A stretch of DNA of 64,000 nt from Amycolatopsis eburnea (GTDB taxonomy: Bacteria; Actinomycetota; Actinomycetes; Mycobacteriales; Pseudonocardiaceae). The translations under genes were made by a program, and so were the position numbers. Location: assembly GCF_003937945.1 (NCBI RefSeq), contig NZ_RSEC01000060.1, forward strand, positions 744,001 to 808,000, in the 5' to 3' direction. Under the pieces are notes generated by a model that was not told the origin of the DNA, did not search any database, and saw nothing but the letters and a program-made list of their open reading frames with translations. Positions 43,216 through 51,783 of this stretch are shown piece after piece (position 1 is the first letter of the stretch; each line of letters begins with the position of its first letter).

Positions 43216-44568
43216 CTACGCGAGCGGCACGGACTGGGCGAACCGGAACAGCCCGCCCGGGTCGTAGTGCGCCTTGACCGCCCGCAGCCGGGCGAGGTTG
43301 GCGCCGTAGTACGCCGAAGGGGCGTCCTCGAGGTCGGGGTCGGGGAATCCCGGGTAGGCGCCGCCGGTGCCCCACGGGCGCGTCAGGTCCCACGAGCGGT
43401 TCAGCCACTTGCGCGACTCGGCGGGCTCGAGGTCGGCGTCGAGGTCGGCGGCGTGCTTGAGCAGGTACCGCGCGGTCCGGTGCGGGAACGCCGTCGCGGC
43501 GGGGTCGGCGTCGTTGTACGCGCCGCCCGAGGGCAGCAGCTCCAGGGAGCGGCCCTCGCCCTGCTTGCGCCCGTCGTCGAACTCCGCGAGCAGCGCCTCG
43601 ACGACGTCGGCGGGCAGCGGCCTGCCGATGAACTCCGACCGGCTGTACAGGTGCGCGCCCGGGTGGTCGTCACCCGGCCCGTTCTCCGCGAGGTACGCCT
43701 TGGTTTCGCGGTAGGGCAGCGTGACGCGGGTGTCGGTGACCGGCGCGGGCAGCGAGCGCACGAACCCCGCCACCGACTCCGCACCACCGGTCAGCGTGCC
43801 GAACAGGTGCGTGACGGGCTCGTCGGCGGGGTTCGCCGACGCCGTCACCATCAGGCTCGGGGCGACTTCGCGCGGCGCGCCGTCGAGCCACTCCTGCCAG
43901 GCCAGCACCAGCGCGGCGGCGTGCTCGCGGCCCCAGGTGAGGTGGAAGCTGGTGGCTTCCGGCGCGGGCACGGGGTCGAACACCAGCCGCGTCACCACGC
44001 CGAAGTTGCCGGTGCCCGCGCCGCGCAGCGCCCAGAACAGGTCCGGCTCGCGGCGCTCGTCGCAGTCGACGACCCGGCCGTCGGCGAGGACCACGGTGGC
44101 CGCGCGCAGCCGGTCGAGCGCGAGGCCGTGCCGGCGGCCGAGGATGCCCATGCCGCCGCCGAGGGCGTGCCCGGCGAGGCCGACGGTCGGGCCGCAGCCG
44201 GCCGGGATCGTCCGGCCGTGCGGGGCGAGCGCGTCGTAGGCGTCGGCGAGCCGGGCGCCCGCGCCGACGACGAGCCGGCCGTCCTCGACCGACGCCGTCG
44301 CCATCGGCCGGGTGTCCAGCAGGATCCCCGTGGTGGACGAATGCCCGGCGAAGTCGTGGCCGCCGCCGCGGACCGCCAGCGGCAGCCCGGTTTCGCGGGC
44401 CGCGGCCAGCGTCACCGCGACGTCGGCGTCGGTGGCGCAGCGGACCACCACGGCCGGGCGGACCGCGTCGTACCGGGCCATTTCGGGGCGGCGGGTCTCG
44501 TCGTAGCCGGCCGAACCCGGGGTGAGGAGCTCACCCTTCAGCCGCCGCTCCAGCGCGTTCCAGCGCAC
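43216..44568 (-). CDS. Berberine-bridge-type FAD oxidase (cytosolic)
   Basis: This 450-residue PCMH-type FAD protein has PLAVRGGGHDFAGHSSTT with the His for 8-alpha linkage, AGCGPTVGLAGHALGGGMG with the Cys for the second link, GAGTGNFGVVTRLVF, and the C-terminal BBE end YYGANLARLRAVKAHYDPGG. Unlike the enzyme at 28928 it has no Tat signal. Such oxidases act on sugars or hydroxylated small molecules. It lies between the MFS and Nudix genes with short gaps, so the three are probably one transcript. Confidence 0.9.
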   Translation of the reverse strand: MRWNALERRLKGELLTPGSAGYDETRRPEMARYDAVRPAVVVRCATDADVAVTLAAARETGLPLAVRGGGHDFAGHSSTTGILLDTRPMATASVEDGRLVVGAGARLADAYDALAPHGRTIPAGCGPTVGLAGHALGGGMGILGRRHGLALDRLRAATVVLADGRVVDCDERREPDLFWALRGAGTGNFGVVTRLVFDPVPAPEATSFHLTWGREHAAALVLAWQEWLDGAPREVAPSLMVTASANPADEPVTHLFGTLTGGAESVAGFVRSLPAPVTDTRVTLPYRETKAYLAENGPGDDHPGAHLYSRSEFIGRPLPADVVEALLAEFDDGRKQGEGRSLELLPSGGAYNDADPAATAFPHRTARYLLKHAADLDADLEPAESRKWLNRSWDLTRPWGTGGAYPGFPDPDLEDAPSAYYGANLARLRAVKAHYDPGGLFRFAQSVPLA

Positions 44569-44589
44569 CAGGGTCGTCCTTCCTCGCGC

Positions 44590-45918
44590 TCAGGCAGCTT
44601 CGTCGGTGCGTTCGGGAGCACCCGCCGCGGCCGCGGGGGCCGCGGCCGGCGAGACCGCCGCGACCGGCCGGCTGCGGAGCAGCAGCAGGAAGGTGACGAT
44701 CGGCAGGATCCCCATGATCTCCGACATGATCGAGTACCCGCCGGCGCCGAGCAAGGCGGTGCCGCCGATGGTGCCGGTCGCCGACACGCACCAGACGACG
44801 GCGTCGACCGCGCCGACGACCTGGCCCTGGCCGTTCGAGGACAGCGTCGTGGCGAGGGTGCGGCTGCCCGCCATGAACCCGAGGTTCCAGCCGTACCCCA
44901 GCAGGAACAGGGAGATCGAGCCGACCACCGTGTGGGACATGGTCGAGCCGGCGCCGATCGCGGCGGCGAGCACGAGCACCGCCAGGCCGGCGAACATCAC
45001 CTTGCGCGCGCCGATCCGGTCGATCATCCAGCCGGTGAGCGGGGCGAAGATGAACATGCCGCCGGCGTGCGCGGCGAGTGCGGCGCCGACGACGACCAGG
45101 GTGCCGTCCTTCAGGATGATGTCCATCGGGGCCGCGGTCATGATCGCGACCATGATGAGCTGGCTGACGATCATGACCAGCAGCAGCATCCGCGCCGAGC
45201 CGGAGCGGAACACCGAGCCCAGCACCGCCAGCTGCGAGCCCTCCGGGCGCGGCGCCTTGTGCCGGGGCAGCGTGATCCCGCCGAGCCCGGCGACCGCGCT
45301 GACCACCGCGGCGAGCAGGAACGGCCCGGACAGCTCGGGCAGGCCGAAGCTGCCCATCAGCGAGCTCATGGGGTACAGCAGCAGCGGCCCGCCGACCGAG
45401 CCCACCGCACCGGCGGCGACGACCAGGCCGAGCGCGTACCCGCTGCGATGAGCGGGGTAGAGCTCCGCGGCCGCGTACCGCGAGACGATCGAACCGCCGA
45501 CGCCGAGGCCGAGCACGAACATCCCGCCGTCCAGCAGGGGGATGCTCTCGATCAGCGTCGCGGTGAAGCAGATCAGGCCGCCGAGCGTCCCGACGGCGAA
45601 GGCGACCATCAGGCTCGCCCGCCAGCCCAGCCACGAGGTCGCGCGCACCAGCAGCAGCGCGCCGAGACCGGTGCCGAGGATGGTCAGCGTCTGCGGGAAC
45701 GCGCTCCACATGACGCCGACGTAGGGCTCGGCCCAGATGGTGCTGGTCGGCGCGACGGCCGCCATCGCGGCGTTCATCAGGGTGGCGGTGGTGAACAGCG
45801 CCATCATCCCGCGGCGCCGCGCCGAAATCTCGGCACGGCTCGCCGTGTCGGCCGGCGCTGCTCCGAATCCTGGTGACACGACTTCCTCCCGGCCATCGGC
45901 GTCAACCACTTCGCCCAT
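44590..45918 (-). CDS. MFS transporter
   Basis: This 442-residue permease has about 12 membrane helices; loop 8-9 carries GWMIDRIGARKVMFAG, the second MFS motif. The start at 45918 (MGEVVDADGREEVVSPG) is preferred; an upstream ATG at 45945 would add nine codons. It is probably the first gene of the minus-strand group with the oxidase and Nudix genes. Export of the product of this region is an inference. Confidence 0.85.
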   Translation of the reverse strand: MGEVVDADGREEVVSPGFGAAPADTASRAEISARRRGMMALFTTATLMNAAMAAVAPTSTIWAEPYVGVMWSAFPQTLTILGTGLGALLLVRATSWLGWRASLMVAFAVGTLGGLICFTATLIESIPLLDGGMFVLGLGVGGSIVSRYAAAELYPAHRSGYALGLVVAAGAVGSVGGPLLLYPMSSLMGSFGLPELSGPFLLAAVVSAVAGLGGITLPRHKAPRPEGSQLAVLGSVFRSGSARMLLLVMIVSQLIMVAIMTAAPMDIILKDGTLVVVGAALAAHAGGMFIFAPLTGWMIDRIGARKVMFAGLAVLVLAAAIGAGSTMSHTVVGSISLFLLGYGWNLGFMAGSRTLATTLSSNGQGQVVGAVDAVVWCVSATGTIGGTALLGAGGYSIMSEIMGILPIVTFLLLLRSRPVAAVSPAAAPAAAAGAPERTDEAA

Positions 45919-46040
45919 CGTGCTGGAGCTGATCGACCGGCACATCTCCCGCGTTGCCGAGCGCCGGACCGCAACCCAGGAGTAGGGCGCCGTCGAGCGC
46001 GCTGCGAGCCTGGACCGGGGATGCGAGGGGAGTCAGACGA

Positions 46041-46676
46041 GTGGACGACGAAGCGGACCGGGCGAGCGCCGCCGGTGACGAGCGGGCGTTCGGGAGGCTG
46101 CTCGAACGGCACCGCCACGAGCTGCGCGTCCACTGCCACCGGCTGCTCGGGTCCTACGACGAGGCCGAGGACATGGTCCAGGAGACCTTCCTCCGCGCGT
46201 GGCACAAGCGGGACCAGTACGCGGGCCGCTCGACCTTCCGGGCCTGGCTGTACCGGATCGCCACCAACCGCTGCCTCGACCACCTCGCCCGGCAGCCCGA
46301 CGCCGGCGAGCTCGAAGCCGACGGCACCGAGCCGAGCACGCCCGGGGCGGACGCCGCCGTGCTCGCGCGGGAAGTGCTCGAACAGGCCTTCCTCACCGCC
46401 CTGCAGCACCTGCCGCCCAAGCAGCGCGCGGTGCTCGTCCTGCGCGACGTGCTCGGGTGGCCGGCCAAGGAGTGCGCGGAGGTGCTCGCAATCAGCGTCG
46501 CGTCGGCCAACAGCGCGCTGCAGCGGGCGCGGGCGACGATGAAACGCGTGCACGACGAACGGGCTCGGCCCTCCGACGCGGAACGGGTGCTGCTGCGCCG
46601 GTACATGAGCGCGCTCGACCGGTCCGAAGTGGACGTCGTCGTCGAACTGCTGGACCAGGAGCGGCGGGCGGCGTGA
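46041..46676 (+). CDS. ECF sigma factor lacking its usual C-terminal extension
   Basis: This 211-residue ECF sigma factor has region 2 (LLGSYDEAEDMVQETFLRAW, RSTFRAWLYRIATNRCLDHL) and region 4 (LQHLPPKQRAVLVLRDVLGW, EVLAISVASANSALQRARAT), both intact. After region 4 the sequence starts the linker RYMSALDRSEVDVVVELLDQ, which in the SigJ/ECF41/56-like groups leads into a SnoaL-like domain. Here it stops after ERRAA. The regulatory domain is therefore missing, which could make the factor constitutive. GTG start at 46041, divergent from the MFS gene. No anti-sigma gene is adjacent. Confidence 0.88.
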   Translation: MDDEADRASAAGDERAFGRLLERHRHELRVHCHRLLGSYDEAEDMVQETFLRAWHKRDQYAGRSTFRAWLYRIATNRCLDHLARQPDAGELEADGTEPSTPGADAAVLAREVLEQAFLTALQHLPPKQRAVLVLRDVLGWPAKECAEVLAISVASANSALQRARATMKRVHDERARPSDAERVLLRRYMSALDRSEVDVVVELLDQERRAA

Positions 46677-46727
46677 TGCGCACGGGATGAGACGCGGCCG
46701 CCCGCGGTGCCGTGGCACCGTGCCCGC

Positions 46728-47723
46728 ATGCGGATGCTGGTCACGGGCGGGGCGGGGTTCATCGGCGCGAACTTCGTGCTGGACACGATCGAACGGCGGC
46801 CGGACGCGGAGGTGACCGTGCTGGACGCGCTCACCTACGCGGGAAACCGCGACAGCCTGAGCCCGGTCGCCGGCCGGATCCGGTTCGTGCACGGCGACAT
46901 CTGCGACGCGGCGCTCGTCGACCGGCTCGTCGCCGAGTCCGACGTCGTCGTCCACTTCGCCGCCGAGTCCCATGTGGACAATTCGCTGCACGACCCCTCG
47001 CCGTTCATCCGCACCAACATCCTCGGCACGTTCACCATCCTGGAAGCGGTTCGCAAGCACGGGCGGCGGCTGCACCACATCTCCACCGACGAGGTGTTCG
47101 GCGACCTGCCGCTCGACGCCGTCGAGCAGTTCACCGAGGAAACCGCCTACGACCCGTCGAGCCCGTACTCGGCGAGCAAGGCGAGTTCGGACATGCTGGT
47201 CCGCGCGTGGGTCCGCTCGTACGGCGTCGAAGCCACGCTTTCCAACTGCGCCAACAACTACGGCCCGTACCAGCACGTCGAAAAGCTCATCCCGCGCCAG
47301 ATCACCAACCTGCTCACCGGCACCCGGCCGAAGCTGTACGGCGCCGGCGCGAACGTCCGGGAATGGACCCACGTCGCCGACCACAACGACGCCGTGCACC
47401 GGATCATCGACGGCGGCCGGATCGGGCACACCTACCTCATCGGTTCCGGGGACGAGCGCAGCAACAAGGAAATCGTGGAACTGATCCTCGAGCTTTCCGG
47501 CGAACCGGCCGGCGCCTACGACCACGTCGCCGATCGCCCCGGCCACGACCTGCGTTATTCCAACGATTCCACCAAGGTGCGCACCGAACTCGGCTGGCAG
47601 CCGCGGTACGCGGATTTCCGCGCCGGACTGGCCGCCACCCTCGATTGGTACCGCCAGAATGAATGGTGGTGGAAACCGCAGAAAACGGACACCGAGGCCA
47701 GGTACGGCATTCTCGGGCGCTAG
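46728..47723 (+). CDS. rmlB: dTDP-glucose 4,6-dehydratase
   Basis: This 331-residue extended SDR makes dTDP-4-keto-6-deoxyglucose. It has MLVTGGAGFIGANFVLDTI, HFAAESHVDNSL, the active-site motif HHISTDEVFGDLP with Thr-Asp-Glu, YSASKASSDMLVRAW (YxxxK), and NCANNYGPYQHVEKLIP. All dehydratase-specific residues are present. The partner thymidylyltransferase RmlA is not in the window and may come from elsewhere in the genome. It is followed by a sugar C-methyltransferase, pointing to a branched deoxysugar. Confidence 0.95.
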   Translation: MRMLVTGGAGFIGANFVLDTIERRPDAEVTVLDALTYAGNRDSLSPVAGRIRFVHGDICDAALVDRLVAESDVVVHFAAESHVDNSLHDPSPFIRTNILGTFTILEAVRKHGRRLHHISTDEVFGDLPLDAVEQFTEETAYDPSSPYSASKASSDMLVRAWVRSYGVEATLSNCANNYGPYQHVEKLIPRQITNLLTGTRPKLYGAGANVREWTHVADHNDAVHRIIDGGRIGHTYLIGSGDERSNKEIVELILELSGEPAGAYDHVADRPGHDLRYSNDSTKVRTELGWQPRYADFRAGLAATLDWYRQNEWWWKPQKTDTEARYGILGR

Positions 47724-47810
47724 CTCGCAATCGCGGAGACGCCCCCGCGGAACCGGGCGCCGTACGTTTGTCCACCGGAGCACCGTACGGCTAGCCCGAA
47801 GGAGTAGGTC

Positions 47811-49031
47811 GTGAGTAAAACGCTCTGCCAGACGTGTGGGGACGTGGAGGTCCGCAAGTTCCTCTCACTCGGCCAGCAGCCTTCGTTCCATTTCCCGGCG
47901 AATCGGGAAGAAGCGGAGAACGAACGCCTCTGGCCGCTCGAGCTGGGTTTCTGCGAGCAGTGCAGCCTGGTGCAGGTCTTGGAGTCGGTCAGCGAGCGCA
48001 TCCTGTTCTCGGGTGACTACCACCACCTGGCCGGCCTGACCGCGGGCTACCACGAGCACCTGCAAGGACTCGCCGACACGCTCGCGGGTCTGTTCGACTC
48101 GACCGACGGCCGGTCCGTCGTCGAGTTCGGCAGCAACGACGGCAGCCTGCTGGACAAGCTGGCCGCGCGGTCGTTCGACGTCCTCGGCGTCGACCCGGTC
48201 GGTCAGGTGACCGCGGCCGGGTCGCAGGTCGTCAAGGACTACTTCAGCTCGACCGTCGGGGCCGAGCTCGCCGCCACCCGCGGCAAGACCGACCTCGTCG
48301 TCGCGCTCAACGTGTTCGCGCACGTCACCAACCTGCACGACGTGCTGGACGGCGTGACCTCGCTCCTCAAGGACGACGGCCTGTTCGTCACCGAGTCGCA
48401 CTACCTGGTGGACCTGCTGGAGACCCTCCAGTACGACTTCGCCTACCACGAGCACTCGCGGTACTACTCGGTCACGGCGCTGGACGAGGCGTTCCGGCGG
48501 CACGGCCTGGAGACGGTCAAGATCGAGCGGATCCCGACCCACGGCGGCTCGATCCGGGTGTACGCCGGCTTCGCGGGCGCGCACGAGGTCGACCAGTCGG
48601 TCATCGAACTGCGCGAGCTCGAGGACTCCCTCAAGCTGCGCGACTCGATGATCTACACGCGGTTCGCCGAGCGCGTCGAGCAGCACCGCGAGAAGCTCAA
48701 CGAGCTGGTCCGGTTCCTGAAGAACAGCGGCGCGCGCGTCGCGGCGGCGTCCGCGCCCGGCCGCGCGGTGACGATGCTGAACTACTGCGGCCTCGGCCCG
48801 GACGACATCGACGTCGTCTCCGAGATCAGCCCGCGCAAGATCGGCAAGCTGTTCCCCGGCACGCACATCCCCATCATCAGCCAGCAGGAGCTGGCCGGGG
48901 ACAACCAGCCGGAGTACGCGCTGCTGATGTCGTGGCACATCGCCGACGAGGTCATCACCAACCTGCGCAACGAGGGCTTCCGGGGCACGCTCATCGAGCC
49001 GCTGCCGGAGCCGCGGATCCTCGAGCGCTGA
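47811..49031 (+). CDS. NDP-hexose C-methyltransferase (TylCIII/TcaB9-like)
   Basis: This 406-residue SAM-dependent enzyme has the three-part architecture of deoxysugar C-3 methyltransferases. The N-terminal zinc site is CQTC plus CEQC, the SAM domain has VVEFGSNDGSLLDKLA, and the catalytic segment YDFAYHEHSRYYS holds the Glu-His pair. The C-terminal Rossmann domain follows (APGRAVTMLNYCGLG, SWHIADEVITNLR). It adds a methyl group to the carbon next to the keto group of a dTDP-4-keto-deoxysugar. AAGGAG precedes the GTG start. A second, related gene is at 51773-52949. Confidence 0.93.
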   Translation: MSKTLCQTCGDVEVRKFLSLGQQPSFHFPANREEAENERLWPLELGFCEQCSLVQVLESVSERILFSGDYHHLAGLTAGYHEHLQGLADTLAGLFDSTDGRSVVEFGSNDGSLLDKLAARSFDVLGVDPVGQVTAAGSQVVKDYFSSTVGAELAATRGKTDLVVALNVFAHVTNLHDVLDGVTSLLKDDGLFVTESHYLVDLLETLQYDFAYHEHSRYYSVTALDEAFRRHGLETVKIERIPTHGGSIRVYAGFAGAHEVDQSVIELRELEDSLKLRDSMIYTRFAERVEQHREKLNELVRFLKNSGARVAAASAPGRAVTMLNYCGLGPDDIDVVSEISPRKIGKLFPGTHIPIISQQELAGDNQPEYALLMSWHIADEVITNLRNEGFRGTLIEPLPEPRILER

Positions 49032-49063
49032 GGCCGCACCGCCGTACGGGCGCCCACTGGCCC

Positions 49064-49093
49064 CGTCCCTCTCCGGAGGGGCGGGGCCAGTGG
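49064..49093 (+). terminator. Hairpin after the C-methyltransferase gene
   Basis: CCACTGGCCCCG pairs perfectly with CGGGGCCAGTGG around a short loop, 33 bases after the stop, and is followed by CTTTCC. Confidence 0.75.
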
Positions 49094-49130
49094 CTTTCCG
49101 GCGCGCGGCGGAAAGGTCCTGGCGGCACTG

Positions 49131-49165
49131 AGCGACCCCGCCACCACGAGGGTGACGGGGTCGCT
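49131..49165 (-). terminator. Hairpin after the acyltransferase gene
   Basis: AGCGACCCCGCCACC and GGTGACGGGGTCGCT form a 15-base stem with one mismatch, 12 bases beyond the end of the convergent acyltransferase gene. Confidence 0.65.
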
Positions 49166-49176
49166 GGGGGTACGCG

Positions 49177-50352
49177 CTAGCTCGCCCGCGGTGCCGGGAG
49201 CCGCGGGGGCCGGGCCCGGCTGAACCGGCGCATCATCGGCGTCTCGACGAACCGGTACAGCAGCCACCCGACGAACAGGGTCACCACGAACAGGCCGATC
49301 AGCACCAGGATCGCGAGCGGGGTGCTGAACACCGCGTTGCCCATCAGCGACCGCAGGTAGAAGATCGTCACGCCTTGGGACAGGTAGAACCCGAAGGACA
49401 CGTTTCCGAGCCAGACGGCGACGCGGCCGCGCAGCCGCGTGCGCGTGCCCCGCAGGTCCGCGTTGGCGAACGACGCCACCATCACCGCGATCGGGATCAG
49501 CGTGGCGAAGTTCAGCGAGAACTGGAACGGCACGAACATCGAAGCGACGTAGCCGACGACCATGAACACGACCGAGGCGGCCGGCTTGATCCCGATCCAC
49601 TTGCCCGCCAGCACGATCCGGGCCAGTACGGCGCCCAGCACGAACTCGAACAGCCTGCCGACCGGCAGGAAGTAGCCGAACCAGTACTGCAGCGGCGAAA
49701 TCGGGATGTTGGGGTTGGCGCCGTCGCTCGGCACGACGAACGTGGCGACGAGCTGGTAGGCGAACAACCCGGCGACCATGATCCCGGCCCACAGCCACAG
49801 GCGGCGGACGTCCATCCGCAGGATCGGGCGGATGATCAGCGGGAACAGCACGTAGAACAGCAGCTCGCCGCCGAGCGACCACGACGGGGTGTCGACGCTC
49901 ATCGCGATGCTGAAGTCCGGGAACCACGGGTGCACCAGGAACAGGTTGGGCAGCCACGCCTTCCAGCTGGTGTAGGCGGCGGCGAACAGCACCATCGCCG
50001 CGACCCACATCGCCAGGTGGTTGGGGAACACCTTCACGATGCGGCGGCGGATGAACGCCCGCGCGCGCTCGCCGGGCTTCACCGACCAGGACAGCACGAA
50101 CCCGCTGAGCACGAAGAAGAACGAGACACCGACGAAGCCGCCGGTCCCGAAGATCGCGCCGTACCACTTCGCGACGTCCACATCGGCGAACGGGTTGATC
50201 GGCCCGGTCGGCAGCGCCGGGTTCATCATGATCCCCGTGTGGAAGAGGAACACGACGAACGCGGCGTAGAACCGCAGCCCGGTCAACGAATCCAGTTTTC
50301 TCGGGGCCCCGAGGTGGTGGGGCTCGAGGGGGACTTCCACAGTTTGCGCCAT
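49177..50352 (-). CDS. Acyltransferase 3 family membrane protein
   Basis: This 391-residue membrane-bound O-acyltransferase has about ten helices. The N-terminus reads LDSLTGLRFYAAFVVFLFHT with the family His, GFVGVSFFFVLSGFVLSWS, an Arg-rich loop RAFIRRRIVKVFPNHLAMW, and TPSWSLGGELLFYVLFP. Such enzymes acylate sugars on macrolides, exopolysaccharides or glycopeptides. Its place among deoxysugar genes suggests that it acylates a sugar hydroxyl. ATG at 50352; divergent from the P450 across 177 bases. Confidence 0.92.
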   Translation of the reverse strand: MAQTVEVPLEPHHLGAPRKLDSLTGLRFYAAFVVFLFHTGIMMNPALPTGPINPFADVDVAKWYGAIFGTGGFVGVSFFFVLSGFVLSWSVKPGERARAFIRRRIVKVFPNHLAMWVAAMVLFAAAYTSWKAWLPNLFLVHPWFPDFSIAMSVDTPSWSLGGELLFYVLFPLIIRPILRMDVRRLWLWAGIMVAGLFAYQLVATFVVPSDGANPNIPISPLQYWFGYFLPVGRLFEFVLGAVLARIVLAGKWIGIKPAASVVFMVVGYVASMFVPFQFSLNFATLIPIAVMVASFANADLRGTRTRLRGRVAVWLGNVSFGFYLSQGVTIFYLRSLMGNAVFSTPLAILVLIGLFVVTLFVGWLLYRFVETPMMRRFSRARPPRLPAPRAS

Positions 50353-50529
50353 GCCGGCTCCAAGTCGTGACGACAGCCGAAGCTGATATTCCGTTTCACT
50401 CTTCCCGTGCCTTACGACGGCGGCGTCTCCCCGCGTGCCGCCCTCGCGCGCAACCTCGAAGGCGCGCGCGAGGGCGGGCGTCTGCGATAGTCGGCGGTAC
50501 CCCGTACTTTTGGCGTGGAGGCCGGAAAC

Positions 50530-51783
50530 ATGACCACGATCGACCTTTCCGATTTCGAAGGCTTCTGGGCCAAGCCCCTGGACTACCGGCACGCCGCCTT
50601 CGACGAGCTGCGCGCCCGCCCGGGGTTGCCGTTCTTCGAGGAGCCGGAGTTCGGCTCGCTTCCGCGCGGCCGCGGCTACTACGCGGTGACCAAGATGGAC
50701 GACATCCTCTTCGCCAGCCGCAACCCGGGCACGTTCATCTCCGGCAAGGGCAACGCCACCCCGGTCGACATGCCGGAGGAGTTCCTCGGCCAGTCGATGA
50801 TCTCGATGGACGACCCGCGCCACGCCCGGCTGCGCCGCATCGTTTCGCGCGGCTTCACCAACAAGAAGATCAAGTCGCTGCACGGCAACGTGGCCCAGGT
50901 GGCCAAGGAGATCGTCGACGAGGTGATCGACCGCGGCGAGGTCGACGCGGTCGAGGACATCGCCGCGAAGCTGCCGCTGCGCATCATCTGCGACATGATG
51001 GGCGTCCCGGAAGCCAGCCGGCAGTTCGTCTTCGACCAGACGAACAAGATGATGGGCGTCCAGGACCCGGAGTACGTCCCCGAGGGCGAAGACGCGTTCG
51101 AGGCGCTGTTCAAGGCCGTGCAGGAGCTGACCAACCTGCTGAACGGGCTGGCCGCCGAGCGCGCCGAGCACCCCACCGACGACATGATCTCCCAGCTGAT
51201 GACCGCCGAGGTCAACGGCGAGGCGCTCACGCCGGACGAGCTGGCCGAGTTCTTCATCCTGCTCACCGGCGCCGGCACCGAGACCACCCGCAACGCGATC
51301 ACCTGGGGCATCCACCTGCTCACGAAGCACCCCGAGCAGCGCGAGGCCTGGCTGGCCGACCTCGACGGCGTGACGCCGACCGCGGTGGAGGAGATCGTCC
51401 GCTGGACGACGCCGGTCATCGCGCAGCGGCGCACGATCGCCGAGGACGCCGAGCCGGTGGAGCTGTCCGGCCAGCTGCTCGTCCCGGGCGACAAGGTGAT
51501 GATGTACTACTGGGCGGCCAACCGGGACCCGAAGTACTTCACCGACCCCGCGGGCTTCGACGTCCGCCGCGACCCGAACCCGCAGATCGGGTACGGCGGC
51601 CCGGGCCCGCACTTCTGCCTCGGCGCGCACCTGGCGCGGCTGGAGATCGGCGTGATGTTCCGCGAGCTGCTGACCCGCATCCCGGACCTGCACTCGACGG
51701 CGGAGCCGGCGCGGCTGACGTCGCCGATGATCAACGGCATCAAGCGCCTGCCGGTGGCCTTCACCCCCGGCGGTGCGCGGTAG
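50530..51783 (+). CDS. Cytochrome P450
   Basis: This 417-residue soluble bacterial P450 has I-helix LLTGAGTETTRNAITWG with the acid-Thr pair, K-helix ExxR in VEEIVRWTTP, and haem site YGGPGPHFCLGAHLARLE with the axial Cys. The usual Phe that starts the haem loop is Tyr. It is likely to hydroxylate a lipophilic intermediate or sugar with electrons from a ferredoxin, but no ferredoxin gene is adjacent. The ATG follows GGAGGCC. Its end overlaps the likely start of the second C-methyltransferase. Confidence 0.95.
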   Translation: MTTIDLSDFEGFWAKPLDYRHAAFDELRARPGLPFFEEPEFGSLPRGRGYYAVTKMDDILFASRNPGTFISGKGNATPVDMPEEFLGQSMISMDDPRHARLRRIVSRGFTNKKIKSLHGNVAQVAKEIVDEVIDRGEVDAVEDIAAKLPLRIICDMMGVPEASRQFVFDQTNKMMGVQDPEYVPEGEDAFEALFKAVQELTNLLNGLAAERAEHPTDDMISQLMTAEVNGEALTPDELAEFFILLTGAGTETTRNAITWGIHLLTKHPEQREAWLADLDGVTPTAVEEIVRWTTPVIAQRRTIAEDAEPVELSGQLLVPGDKVMMYYWAANRDPKYFTDPAGFDVRRDPNPQIGYGGPGPHFCLGAHLARLEIGVMFRELLTRIPDLHSTAEPARLTSPMINGIKRLPVAFTPGGAR

